The notes under the pieces: model-generated | Told to the model about the DNA's origin: nothing | The model's database searches: none | What the model saw: the letters and a program-made list of their open reading frames with translations, nothing else | Shown here: piece by piece, positions 22,901-35,257 of the stretch | Numbering within the stretch: the first letter of the stretch is position 1 | Layout of the letters: each line of letters starts with the position of its first letter | Made by a program: the position numbers and the translations under genes | NCBI RefSeq assembly: GCF_048544455.1 | Contig: NC_133536.1 | Location: 33,482,152-33,546,151 of the forward strand | DNA length: 64,000 nucleotides | Reading direction: 5' to 3' | Origin: Silene latifolia | Lineage: Eukaryota > Streptophyta > Magnoliopsida > Caryophyllales > Caryophyllaceae

Positions 22901-23063
22901 CGGAAGGTATCTATGATAGATAAATCCGGTCAAACAGTTATTCTCCAGATCGAGGAAACCACTCTCGATATGATCACTTACAAGTACGACCTGAAAGACA
23001 CCTTGCATTAAGTGGGAGATAGTAAAAGGACAAGAGAATTGGTGACGCACACTTGTCGAGGAC
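16955..23063 (+). pseudogene. Degenerate internal region of copia A (gag-pol relic)
   Basis: AT-rich with no long frame, but copia landmarks remain in order. A zinc-knuckle relic near 19690-19730 encodes GH, a stop, then KGNYP. A protease relic near 19810-19865 encodes ANTTSSILETDGG where ETGCG or DTGCG is expected. The RT box LYVDDILFVGND is at 21466-21501, followed 10 codons later by a stop at 21532-21534 that B shares. A possible RNase H relic lies near 22130-22170. A gag-proximal stretch has repeated CGGCCACACCG motifs (18696, 18783, 18991). Not translatable as a polyprotein. Confidence 0.7.
22805..23011 (+). CDS. Small conserved ORF of copia A, unknown function
   Basis: A 68-codon frame starting MSAIGIVHPLVRV and ending KDTLH lies about 60 bp before the polypurine tract. 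Copia B has the identical 68-residue frame at 34988-35194, with a different stop codon (TAA here, TGA there). The surrounding 325 bp differs at only about three positions between A and B, far less than the rest of the internal region. Whether protein or DNA is under constraint cannot be told. No domain is recognised. Confidence 0.3.
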   Translation: MSAIGIVHPLVRVITISQGHSRSNELEMRGHVRKVSMIDKSGQTVILQIEETTLDMITYKYDLKDTLH

Positions 23064-23073
23064 AAGTGGGAGA
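23064..23073 (+). other. Polypurine tract of copia A
   Basis: AAGTGGGAGA immediately precedes the 3' LTR, as in most plant copia elements. Copia B has the same tract at 35247-35256. Confidence 0.75.
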
Positions 23074-23074
23074 T

Positions 23075-24361
23075 TGTTGGAGTAAGTGTCCCCGACAATA
23101 ATGCGATCACAATTGTCGATCATATTGATCACATATTTAAATCTCATATCAAGAATACGAAAGGGATGATACATTACATATATAGTCAACTGGTCCACAC
23201 ATATCGGTAATGATTGGCTGGCTAGAGTTTGACATTACTGTCGTGCGACGGTGGTGATCAGTTGATCCCTTGAGGTCACACCTAAAGGACGATTCCCTTA
23301 ATTGAAAAGGTTAATTAATTGTATGTCAATACAGATTAATTAATTCCTTAAAATTGAACAAATTATTATCATAAGAGACAAAATGACATCTTATTATAAT
23401 GTGATTAAATAAGATTTTATTTAGTAATTTAAGAAGTTATATTACTAAAATTAATCGGTGTTTGCGAAACACGCGAGATGAGAATGATAAGTTAGTCATA
23501 ATTACAAGATGTTGTGAATTATACTAACTAGTATTTAAATGACCATTTTATGTGAAAGTAATTTTGAATTACTAGTCAATTTGTTAAATGTGATTTATTT
23601 AATTTATAAATGATATTTAATTTGTTAAATATGCATTTTAAATTAAAACATGACATAAGACATGTCACATGTCACATGACATACAATTGTACAATTGACA
23701 AAAATAAAATGGACTCCATATTACACATCTAAACCGAAAATGATGGGCAATTTTTAGAAGTTTTGTCTTTTTCCATTTGTCTTATTCATTTGTCTATGAC
23801 ACTTGATAGTGACTTGACCATTTAAAAGCCTTACACTAATTTGTCTTGTGAAGACAAAAAGGAAAAAGAAAAAGAGCCTAAAATCCTCCCCACCCCACCG
23901 GTTTTGTGCACCACCATTGAGAGATTTTTCTCTCAATAATTCATTCTCTTATGTTTTATGAAAAAACACTAGCTTCTCTCTCTTGTTCTTCATAAAATTC
24001 ATTTTTATGAATCTAATTTGTGCAAATCAATCACTAATAATACTAGTAGTAGTATATGAGTATTAGTAATCGATTTTAAGGTAAACCACATTACAAATAT
24101 CTAGTACATGTTAGTTTGTGGGATTTTGGGATAATCTATTTTGAAGTCATGAATGTTCATCCATTATTGGAAAGCTCAAGAACTTACAAGAAGGAGATCT
24201 TGTTGGTGCCCATATATGACCGAAATTTATGATGGTGAAAAAACGATTTTCTTATCTCTTCTTATTTTGTTTGCATGCATAAGATCAACAATTTATTTTA
24301 TGACTAAATAAATTAATTCATATTTGAATATGTAAGTTAATGAGATTAATAATTACTAACA
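23075..24361 (+). mobile_element. 3' LTR of copia element A
   Basis: 1287 bp, with the same termini as the 5' LTR but 26 bp shorter because of one internal deletion. It is followed by the target duplication ATACT (24362-24366) and then the right arm of the MITE. Confidence 0.9.
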
Positions 24362-24366
24362 ATACT

Positions 24367-24515
24367 CACCTCCCCCTTGGGTGTGAGAAACCCATACCTC
24401 ATGGGTTTGAGGTATGGGTATGAAACCTCTATTTTTGCCAAACAAACACTTGGTATGGGTTTGGCTCATTCCAAACCCATACCTCATACCTTTATAAGTT
24501 GAACCAAACACCCCC
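24367..24515. mobile_element. Tourist-like MITE, right arm
   Basis: 149 bp ending AACCAAACACCCCC, the inverted partner of the left terminus at 13795, then TTA. Inverted copies of a CCAAACCCATACCTCATACC-like stretch occur within it. T integrase coding resumes right after. Confidence 0.75.
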
Positions 24516-24518
24516 TTA

Positions 24519-25229
24519 TTTTATCAAAAGTAATACCCTCTACAGGTTTGGTATCCCATCAGAAATCATATATGACAACGGATCACAATTCCTGTGAAAC
24601 GACACGGAAGAATACTGTGCCAGGTGGAACATCTCTAAAAAAAATCAGCACCTAGGACTCCAAATTCCAATAGGCACGCTGAATCCAAAAATAAAACCAT
24701 TATAGACAATTTGATAAGGAGGTTCGAAGAATTAGGAGGAAACTAGGCAGATGAGTTGCCACTGGTACTGTGGTTAGACAGGACCACACCAAAGACGGCG
24801 ACAGGCTAAACACACTTCAGCCTGGTGTTTGGAGCAGAAGAAGTAATTCTATCAAAAGTTCTAGTTCCAACCCACAGGTATGGATGAATGATAAGGGAAC
24901 TGAACAATGTAGAGATTATAAAGAGGCTGGACACGATAGATAAGCTTCGAGCAAGCGCAAAGATACGTACGGCTGCCTACAAACAGTCAGTCTCCAAAAG
25001 CTACAACAAAAACGTAAAAATTAGGCTCCTAGAGGTAGGAGACCTGGTTCTCCACAAGGTGTTCCAAAACACAAGAAATCGCAAGGTAGGCAAATTCCCC
25101 TATAAATGGGAAGGACCATACCATGTTAAAGGCATTGTTGGCCATGGGGCGTACAGATTAATGACCATGGATGGTCACATAATATACAAACCATGGTACA
25201 TACTTCATCTGAAGAGGTATCACTTTTGA
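24519..25229 (+). pseudogene. pol: Integrase of element T, C-terminal half
   Basis: Resumes with YRFGIPSEIIYDNGSQF (second catalytic Asp). RHAESKNKTIIDNLI follows with the catalytic Glu. The 113-codon frame at 24888-25229 covers the C-terminal domain: RLLEVGDLVLHKVF, FPYKWEGPYHVKGIVGHGAY and ILHLKRYHF before the stop. Several stops, including ones at Trp or Gln positions, interrupt the central part. Confidence 0.85.
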
Positions 25230-25879
25230 TAACAAGTAGAATTTAGTGTACAGAGTTTGTATTCAAAAACCCTAAAAACCAAAAAAACAAAAATAATAAA
25301 AATAACGGTACTAAGCATACTACCAGCCTTTACTTTATTTACCTTTTTGTTTACGTTTTTTCAAACTTAAAAATGTTATTGGAGCTATGTGGTCTATAGC
25401 TTTCTGGGACCACGGTTGCTCTGGAACCCCATAAGAGAGCGCTAGGTACTTCACACAGCTCTAGTAGATTTTCTCTATTTTTGGCTCTTTTGAAAATACC
25501 ACGTCAATGGTACGTTGAAATGGTTGTCAGCAGGACTGTCAACTCTGAACGCAGGGTGACAAGGCACATGGCACTCCAACATGCCTAACCTAAATCTCCA
25601 GTAGGAGCACCCTCACCAGGTGGCTTATAGAACATACGAAGGGGGGCTTGGCCGACGTCTCAAAGCTCACGCAGCCACCCTCGATACCACCCCTAGAGAT
25701 AGCTATCGATACCGAGTACTCGACGTAGTCAGGGCCTAACATGCATGCACAAACATAAGGAGCGCACGGATATCTTAGCAACCAGGATCCTGCAATGTTC
25801 CACTGGTCCTAGAATGACGATAAACTTGCCTAAGATACGCCCTTGTTGGTTCTAAACGTGATGAACACACCTTGCGTCA
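25230..25879. other. Non-coding 3' region of element T
   Basis: No supported gene. The stretch starts AT-rich directly after integrase and leads into the tandem repeat. Short frames on either strand show no recognisable domain. Confidence 0.5.
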
Positions 25880-26460
25880 TGAACGAGGTTATGTAGTCAA
25901 TATGCGACATAAGTCTAAATCAGCCCTGGGCTGACACGACAGCTAACTAAGTCTAAATCAGACTTCCAGGCTGACACAACGGGTCTAAATCCGCCACCTG
26001 GGTTGACACGGCCACCTCCAGTCAGTATGCGGCATTAGTCTAAATCAGCCCCTAGGCTGACACGATAGCTATCTAAGTCTAAATCAGCCTTCCAGGCTGA
26101 CACGATGGGTCTAAATCAGCCACCTAAGTTGACACGACCACCTCCAGTCAGAATGCAACATAAGTCTAAATTAGCCCCCTAGGCTGACACGACAGCTAGC
26201 TAAGTCTAAATCAGCCTTCTAGGCTGACACAACGGTTCCAAATTAGCCTCTTGGGTTGACACGGACGCCTCCAGTCAGAATGCAGGTTAAGTCTAAATCA
26301 GCCCCCTGGGCTGACACGACAGCTAGCTAAGTCTAAATCAGCCTTCCAGGTTGACACGACAACTAGCTAAGTCTAAATCAGCCTTCCTGGCTGACACAAC
26401 GGGTCTAAATCAACCTCATAGGTTGGAACAACCACTTCCAACTTGAATCAGCCATTGGAC
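25880..26460 (+). repeat. Higher-order tandem repeat in the 3' region of T
   Basis: Subunits of about 40 bp share TCTAAATCAGCC...GGCTGACACGAC. Three subunits form a higher-order unit of 125-127 bp, marked by CAGTCAGAATGC-type starts at about 25894, 26019, 26145 and 26272. Each subunit can form a hairpin, TCAGCC-N5-GGCTGA. A tandem array at this place is known for Retand-type Tat elements. Confidence 0.85.
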
Positions 26461-26766
26461 TGACACCATGGTATTCGTAAGTCTAACACGGTTCCCAGAG
26501 CTAAGTCTGACTACCTAATGTGTGCCTAAATATATACGGAAAAAATTAAATCCGCAAATAAGATGGCACGAATAAAAGCCAGTCTACTAAACCAGGCAAG
26601 GGTCATTTCAAAATACGGCCAAACATGACACCAAGGAAAGCGTCACCCAGAGTTCAAACACCCCACCATGGTGGAAACCACAAAGTAAAAGTGTTCTAAA
26701 AAATAATTACAAGTCTACAGCAACACATGGCAAGACCAAAATCACGATAAAAGTTAAAATAATTTT

Positions 26767-27780
26767 TAACTGGAGGCCAATTCAATGACCTCCCTCTCAG
26801 ATGCCTCTCATACATTCTCCTGCTGACTCTATTTTTCAGAAACAGGACCAGGTTATGCCATCCCATCGCCATCATCCTCCTGGACTTCAGCAGCAACAAC
26901 AACCTCCTGGAAAGAGCCAGACCCCTCAACAGCAGGCTGCTCCATCATGGCAGGGGATTTCACCTTGCCAACCTCAGGCATTAGCACGCTCAAATCAGGC
27001 TTGGCAGAGCAGAGGGTCTCCAGCTGCCTCTATTCCTCCTCTACGGACTAAAGGGTAGGAGGATCAGTAAGCACCACACACATTCCACTAATCTTACCCC
27101 ACCAGATAGCATAAGCGACGATATTGCTGGCAAGGGTGATCAGCTCATTGATCCTTTCATCAGCGCGCTTGAGAGCATCAGAGAAGGTATTGCACACTTC
27201 CTGAGTACGTGATAGCTGGTCAGTCTCCTCCTTCATCCTCTTCTTGGCACCAGCTAGCTCAGCCTTCAGCTCCGTCACACGTTCCCTCGAATCAAGGTGT
27301 TGCTTCTCCAAACCGGCGATAGTCCTAGAAAGCTCTTGATTCTTGGTATGTGTGGCTCGGCTGGTAGTCTGAACCATGTTAATCATTCTTTTATTGTAAA
27401 AAGCCGACTAAAAGGCCTATTGATAGAAAACAGGGTTAGCAAATTCGGTAGAGAAGAATCCAGAGCAAACAAAGGCAGCAGAAGAGATAGACATACCATG
27501 AAAGCGTTATGCACATCATTTTTAGCAATCTCCTCTAGGGAAACCTCCTTGAACGCCTCCACCAGTGGAGGGAAGAGGAGCTGGTCCATCGCCGACCAAT
27601 AGGGTACCTGATCTATATTCCCAAAAACTTCGGGAAATGGGCGGTAATGCCACCACCAACAGTAACAGGGCTCGCGGGAGGAGTAGGAGGATGACGTGAT
27701 AGGAGACTGACCTCCAGAAGCTCGGAAGCGGGGCAAGCAGTACTGGAACGAGTGGGAGGAGATTGAAAGGAGGCAGTATG
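26767..27780 (-). pseudogene. Antisense ORF of element T, C-terminal part
   Basis: On the minus strand a 112-codon frame (27386-27048) includes GLEKQHLDSRERVTELKAEL, then MKEETDQLSRTQEV, with heptad spacing typical of a coiled coil. The same frame runs on through several stops to about 26767 (VGKVKSPAMMEQPAVEGSGS, then an acidic tail). It lies between integrase and 3' LTR, opposite to pol, where some Tat elements carry an antisense gene. Copia B interrupts it at 27781. Function unknown. Confidence 0.6.
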
Positions 27781-29054
27781 TGTTGGGAAATGTGTCCTCA
27801 ACAATAGTGCGATCACATGATTTAAATATCATTATTAAATCTCATTTTAAGAATACATGTGGGATGTAATATTTTACAATCAACCGTCCACACATATCGG
27901 TAATGATTGGTGACTAGAGTTTGACATTACTTCGTCGTGCGGCGGTGGTGATCGATTGATCCCCTTAGGTCATACCTATAGGGAAATACTCTTAATTGAT
28001 TATTTAATTAATCGTATACTGATACGAGTTAATTAAATTGCTTAAAATTGACGGATGATTTTATGAGTATAATTTACGTGTCTTATTGTAAATATGATTA
28101 AATGAGACACGATCTAAGTAATCGAATTGTTTTATTACTTAGATGAAATTATTGTTTACAGAAACAATTGAAACAGAATGAATAAATTATAAATAACAGA
28201 ATGTTGTAATTTATAATTCGGAAAACACTTTTGGTACAAGTAATTATGAATTACAATGATAATTTTTATAAGTGACATATTTTATTAATATGTTGATTTT
28301 TAATGGTTAAAAATACTTTTTATAAATAAGATGCCATGAAATGTGTCACATGTGACATATTGACAAAATCACAAATAAAATGGACTCATCCATTTTATGT
28401 GAGTGTACCGAAATAAATGGAGGGAGTTAGTGGAAATTGTGTTAATTGTTTAAGTATAAACACAATGATAAAAGCTAATAAGTAGGCATGCAAACCTAAG
28501 CTTTTGAGAAGAGCAAAAAGAAAAGGTATTGGGCATCCTACCCAAGCCAAATTTTCGGCCACTCCACAAGAAAAGAGAGAAGAGCTTTTCTCTTAGATGA
28601 TTATTCATTCTTCCTATCTAATTTTCTAGTGTAAGAAAATTCATCAAAAAAACTCTCTATAATTTATGATAATTCTAGAGAAATAAGCTCATTACTCCCT
28701 CTTGACCGAAATTATCAAGAGCAAAAATACAATTTATTTTGTGTCAATTTTATTGTAAAACTAATATTATTACTAGATCTAAATAATATTGGTTTTTAAG
28801 ATGTATTCCTTGGGTATATGCTTTTGGGAGGGATTCTATACTTGAATCCTTGTTCTTCCATTTGGAGAGCTCAAGAACAAGTGAGTAGGTGAACTCACTT
28901 GTGCCCATGAATCCGATTTTATGGTGAGAAAATTATTTTTCTTCCTTATTTTGTTTATTAGTTTGCATGCATAAGACCTTTATTAATTTGATGACAAATT
29001 AATTTTTAACAAAGATGAGTATGTTAGTATGTATATAGATCTACATTTCCTTCA
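27781..29054 (+). mobile_element. 5' LTR of copia element B
   Basis: 1274 bp, TGTTGGGAAA to CCTTCA, nearly identical to the 3' LTR at 35258-36531, which has the same length. Left flank is GTATG (27776-27780) and right flank GTAGG (36532-36536), a one-mismatch target duplication. Confidence 0.9.
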
Positions 29055-32000
29055 ATCGGTATCAAGAGCCACGGTTGTTTGCATGCAAATCGGTTAAAAG
29101 TTTTTCCGAGTTATAAGAATAACATATAAAACTTGTAAAATTTGTGTTATTATGAGATATCACGAAATTAATCCATGCATGTTAATATTTCTGGTCCTAA
29201 AATGTTTTAGGGTATTTTGGTTAATTTTACGGATTTTTATTGTTCATATAATACAATAATGGCATTTAAATATGATTTTATGAGTAAAAATGTCATTTTC
29301 GGTCTAAAATTAGCTATACTTCGAATTTTCAGTTGATTTTTGGATATGTTGTCACATATATTATTTTGAGATAACCTGTAAATTTTCATAATTTGGACTT
29401 GTTATGCTCGAAAAATGGATTTTTCATTATTAAATTCGGATTTAAGTGAAAAATAGGTTAATATGAGTTAAATTTCGAATCTGGTCATAGATAATTAATA
29501 TGTTGTGACATGCAATTTTACAAGATGTGTGTAAAATAATTGGCTATAAAGAAGTCTTTTTGCATGATTTATGGATTTTTGAAGAAAAATAGCATAAATA
29601 GTGACATTATTAGTGTAAAATTAATAAAAACATAATCTATGACTTAGGAAAAACGTCTAATGTTGCATTTTATTATCTTTTTCAGATCTTAAATTGAAAA
29701 GTTAATGAATATAATTTTTCCCATGTTTTATGATTATTTTATTAAAAAACCGATAAACCGCAACATTGTTTTTCCGGAAAAATTTCGAAATTTTTAACCT
29801 AAGATTTTGAACATTATGAGTGTCATGGTATTTTTCCAGAATGTTCATGAGTTTAAATTTCAAATTTCAAATTTATTTGAAATTTTGTGATTTATTTGAA
29901 GTTTATAGCTTATTTTTGTATTTTTTTTTTAGTCCATTAATGAACAATTTTATAAATATGAGTTAATTATGGTCAAATTATTAGTGAAGACTAAATTTTG
30001 AGTCCTAAGAGGTTAGGGTAATTAACTTATGCATAAATATGAATTTATGTAATTTTTGTGATTATAAAATGTTGAAATCACGCAAATCCGTAAAAACCGA
30101 GTAATATACGATGTTGGCTAATTAAAGGCGATTTAGCATAAAATTGAGCATGTTTATACATATTATAATGCTGCATTTTTCTTTATGATTGTCATAATTT
30201 TAATTTATGTAATTTTGAATTATGTAATTTTACTTAGTATGGCCTTAGATTTTAATTGGTATTTCCCGAAATGTATGGGAATATCGATTCGGTTGTAATT
30301 TTATTGTGATCTCGTATCACCGTTTTGTAATTTAATAGATTTATTTTATTTTAGTTACAAATGTTTAATAGGAAATTATGTAATTTAATTTATCTCGGAG
30401 TTCCCAAAGACGGGTTTCTTCAAGAATGGCGATACATAAAGACGGTGTTACCTCGAGATGCATGCCACAACCGAAGTTCAAGGGACCAATGGAGTTGGTT
30501 TCCGAATATGTAATAGTTAAATAGTTTTTCTATTTTAGGAAAGGCCATACTAGGATTTATTTATTTTTATGCTTGCATTTTATTTTATGTTGCATGCATC
30601 GCTAAATCGCCATAACTAAAACATGCATTATCATTTTATCGAGTTTATCGACCGTGTCAATTATAATTATCGTAGTTCACCGCTTTAGTTCACTTAAAAC
30701 GTGATAGATAATAAATTGACATGACCTCTCGCTAAAATAAACAATTGAGACTTAGCCTTACCAAATAGTAGAAACCATGAAAACCTATTTCGCGAGGGAG
30801 TGCACTCGGCCCTACCGGGGTACAAACCTTGTTACGTAGGGGAAGTGGGTGATGAATGTTAATCCACCGAATTCATGTTGATAAGGGATGAATCGGCCCT
30901 TCCGTGCCCAAGTTGATGTGGATTTGGATCATGGACACATTTATTCGAAATTTCGGTTGAACTCAACAAAAGTTTTTGATAAGGGATGTATCGGCCCTAC
31001 CGTGCCCTTGTCGAATGTGTTTTGGGCTAAAGATAATTGTTAATGTAATATTATCGACCAAGAGTTCTAAAAGTAGAATCGATTAAAGAGTTAATCTATC
31101 GAGTTATATTGATAAGGGATGAATCGGCCCTACCGTGCCCAAGTTAATATGAATTTTAATCTTGGAATCATTTATCATAGTTGGGTAGAGGTCACTATGT
31201 AAATGCTTTACTTGTTATTTACAAGTATTAATGAAACGATAAATGTTAAGTTTTCCACTATTCCGTTGTTATATTGTTCTATTTCTTTACCACAATTCAT
31301 ATACGATATCATTTCGATTCAAAACTCCATTAAAACATCGTAACTAAAGACAATATGAATTTGCTTCTAAAACCTCATATGAACCATTGCTAAGGATCTC
31401 TTGTAAAGAGTATAGATTAAAGTTAGTCATTATCAAACAGGTTTTTGATTCTAGACTAACATATCTACTTACAATGGATTGTTTTTCATGTACTTAAATG
31501 AATTAAGTACCTTGAAGCGATAAATTGTTTTGGTAATTAGTTTTGTCCAGAATTCGTAATTGACCAAAATAACGCAACCACTTCAATGAAAGTTTTAAGA
31601 CTAAAACGAACAAATGAAGAGTGATCTTCGTGAATTCAATTTTGCTTCTCAAAGCAAAGAATCATTGAAATAAGTGGGAGCATTCTCTTAAACTGTTAAG
31701 ATGAGGACGAGGTTCAAGAAGTAAATGGAATTGATACAAGGTAATGTTAAAGGTAAAGTTGTTGAGATTGACGATACTAAACCTATCAATCCCGACCGAT
31801 AAAGTTTCCATTGTCTTAAATGTTGGACACGAGAAAGGAAACTACCCCAAATTATTGAAGAATCAACAAGTTAGTTGTGGGACATCTAATGGGACCTTCT
31901 TCGTTAAATGTTTATTTGATTAAACACATATTTTGCTAGTATTACTTCGTCAATATTAGAAACCGGTGGTGGTTTTCATCATTATGTTTGATACATAGGA

Positions 32001-35000
32001 TGATTAGAATATGACGACTAGCAACAATAAAGTCAAGAGATAGAGTCATTGTGTACTAAATCTAGTTTTCGGGTTTGGAGTTGTACTTAATTGTGACTAT
32101 TAAGTACATAAACTCTAAATAAGAATACAATTTGTTATAGATACAAAAGAGGTTTCACTTTTGTGACCCTATACACCATGATTTGATGTATGGCTAGCCC
32201 ATCATCAAGGTGATTATATTCTAAACCAAACTAGAATAATATATCATGAAGATGATGCAAGACTCAAATTGGTAACCCAAGATTAAACCTTAAAATTTTG
32301 GAATAATGAACGCAAAGAGTTAACGAGTACTCTTGAAACCATTAGATTGCTAATGGTATATGCGTATCTTGTATTCAAAGCAAGATGTCTCGTGCCTTTT
32401 GGTTGAAAAGGAGATCGAGGTTATAAATCATTGATCCATAATAGGTTGATCATTCTCTTTTACCAACGATTTAAGTTGACGCTAGTGTGTTCACTTAATA
32501 AGGTAAATAGAGAAATCTTTGAAGAAGTTCAAGAGTTCAAGGAATCACGATTTAGTCGTGATGGGATTATCAAAGTGAAGACTTTGATATAAGCCAAAGG
32601 AAATGTGATATAGTATCACAAGTTAATCTCTCTTAGCACGCATTATGAAATAATGTGTGGATGGATAAGAAATCAAACGCTATTTGATATGGTTTGGACT
32701 TCAATCAAGTTACTTTGAGTTACTTGATCCTTTTGGGGATTTTATCATTTTTGTCTAAATTATTTTTCCACTAAATCGATTCATATGAGATATGAAATGG
32801 TAAGGGTACCATGGTTGTAAGTTTTTCACAAGAAACAAATGCTCATTTTTCCCTTCCAATTATCACGAGCACGACGGGTTTGCGGCTCATGAAGCTGTCT
32901 TTCTAAAATACAAGTTTATTTTTAGAAGACAGAGTGGGAGAAATTATTCAAGAGCCACAAAGAATGCCACAGAGAATGTTATGTCGCAAGAAACTGGTCT
33001 TTCTTGGCTACATGAGACGTTTTGTGTAAGACATTATACATTGTTCTTTAAAACCTAGGAGGTTAAATTCGTCACTTGTTAAAGATGATGAATTCATGCT
33101 ACTCTTAAGAAAGTAAAGAGCTTATAACTTACAAAAGAAATTGTTTGATTTAAGTTGATTACTTCTAGAAAGTAATGAACATATGACTTACATAAGAGTG
33201 TTTAAAGTCACAACTCAATACAAGGCTTAGAGCCATGAAAATCCGAAGCGAAAGGGCTTGATTAGTGACAAAGGGTCTTGCACTAATAAATAGATATTTC
33301 AATGCAACATTAGTTGCAAAGGGTTTTGCACTAATTGAAAGTTTTAAGTCTATTTGGATCTTCTTAGGGATTGTGTTTCATTATGAGGATATGCATACAG
33401 CAAGTGAATCTAAAACCCACTTCTTCAATAGAAGGAATGTATTCAATACATGTCATAAGTTTTATAGATTCTTGCAATCCTAAGATAATGTGAAACTTAA
33501 GAGAGAATCTTAAGTAGGACATCAATGAGTTGGAATCAACATTTTGATCATGTGATAAAACATTTCGCGATAAATCGAGAAGTTGTGTTTATACATGGAG
33601 TTTAGTGGGAGTTACGGAATTTTTAATTAGTCCGATATATGGATGACATATTGATCATTGAGAATGATTTAAGACTTTTGGAGTATTATAATACATCTTG
33701 AATATCCGGATTTATGAAGATAAATCCACATGATATTAGCGTCAGTAAGAAGTCTTATGTTGATAAGATTCATGACTAGTTCAATTAAATTGAACATATT
33801 TGATTGATTTCATTTGCTTCCGCTGCCGAATCAATTAAAAAGAAATGATGTATAACACTTCATATGCTTTGAGTATGATGAATTGTTTTCAAAAATCGAA
33901 TTTAAGTAATCTTTACCAAGTAAGCTATAAAGATTACCCTTAAGTGCTTGAAGCATTAAGGAAGTAAAGCAAAGTGTTTATCTTTGCAATATCGTGTAAG
34001 GGTGTTACACAAGTGACAATTGACAATTGAGATTGCGCATGGTTTCCGACAAAACCATAATCAAAACACATTAGGATGGTTAAGATACCATTGTGGCAAT
34101 GTTAATTAAGAAGTAGATTTTCTAGAATCGTTCTAGGCAATAAAGAACAATGAGAGATATTTATAACGGAAATTGAGTACACTTGCGATCATGAGATGTG
34201 CAAGAAGGATGAGTCGCGCACACTGTGAAAACAGTGAGAGCTATTCTTAGGCTAGATGGCTTATGTCTTGATTGGATCTCGACACGTACTCAGAAAGTTT
34301 TGTAATGCAAATGTATACATTACAAAGGAAAACGAGTATGTAGTAAGGTTGAGTAAGGTACAAGAAGTTGATAAAACCTACTAACCAAAGCCTTCTCATA
34401 GGCTTAACATGATGAGTCATGTCATTTCAATTAAATTGAGATGAATAACTACATAAAAGATCAAATTAGATTATAGAATATGAAGTAGTAATCAAGCATT
34501 GACTATTCATATGTGATAATCACATTTGTCGTTTGAGTTTTACTCTAAAACTCTTCTTTTATACTTTGTTACATCCAAACGGGTTGTAGAGACAACATTG
34601 AACCCCGTTAAAGTGAACACGGATTAGCATTGTATTCGCCCATAGTCACTTGTATGATGTGACGTCTCGAAGTGACTAGAGTGTGATGCGATTGATGGCA
34701 AGTTCAAGTGCCATACAGTCATGTGAGATGACTAGTCGATCACATAGGCAGACTGTTAGGAACACTTTGTCGGGCCTTATGACCGCTTATAGAGTTCTGG
34801 CAATTTATATAGCCTGGTCGTGGCGAGAGCTACTATAGTATTCTAATGAGTCGATTCTTTTGACTAAAGACTATTCACCTAAGATGGCATAGTTTCAGAT
34901 TAACTTTGATTTGTGTTACTACGACCTTCGTAAATGGGGTCAAATGGGCATATTTTGGGTTATGATGGCTATGGCTAGTCGAAGGGAATGAGTGCGATAG

Positions 35001-35246
35001 GAATTGTCCACCCCCTTGTCAGGGTTATAACAATATCTCAGGGCCACTCGAGGAGTAATGAACTGGAAATGCGTGGCCACGTTCGGAAGGTATCTATGAT
35101 AGATAAATCCGGTCAAACAGTTATTCTCCAGATCGAGGAAACCACTCTCGATATGATCACTTACAAGTACGACCTGAAAGACACCTTGCATTGAGTGGGA
35201 GATAGTAATAGGACAAGAGAATTGGTGATGCACACTTGTCGAGGAC
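29055..35246 (+). pseudogene. Degenerate internal region of copia B (gag-pol relic)
   Basis: Begins with the primer site (29058-29070). It has the same landmarks as A: a GHEKGNYP zinc-knuckle relic near 31820-31855, a protease relic near 31930-31985, and an RT box at 33636-33647 reading YMDD followed by ILIIENDLRLLEYYNTS and a stop (33699-33701). A carries a stop at the same codon. Four CGGCCCTACCG-type motifs lie at 30807, 30894, 30992 and 31125. No polyprotein can be translated. Confidence 0.7.
34988..35194 (+). CDS. Small conserved ORF of copia B, unknown function
   Basis: This is the 68-codon counterpart of the frame at 22805-23011, identical in all residues but ending in TGA, not TAA. 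It lies just before the polypurine tract at 35247-35256. Coding status is unproven. Confidence 0.3.
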   Translation: MSAIGIVHPLVRVITISQGHSRSNELEMRGHVRKVSMIDKSGQTVILQIEETTLDMITYKYDLKDTLH

Positions 35247-35257
35247 AAGTGGGAGAT

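Larger units (their letters stand above)
14105..24361 (+). mobile_element. Ty1/copia-type element A, full span
   Basis: Complete by structure: two near-identical LTRs, a primer site, a polypurine tract and a perfect 5-bp duplication, ATACT (14100-14104 and 24362-24366). Coding content is badly decayed (see the internal region). A solo LTR of another family sits just after the primer site. It is related to element B, but the two LTR families differ strongly. Confidence 0.9.

Noticed and set aside
22757..23110. 117-codon minus-strand frame, also at 34940-35293
   Set aside because: It overlaps the conserved copia block and runs into the LTR, and nothing supports coding. The plus-strand 68-codon frame is shorter, but its stop is kept despite a substitution.
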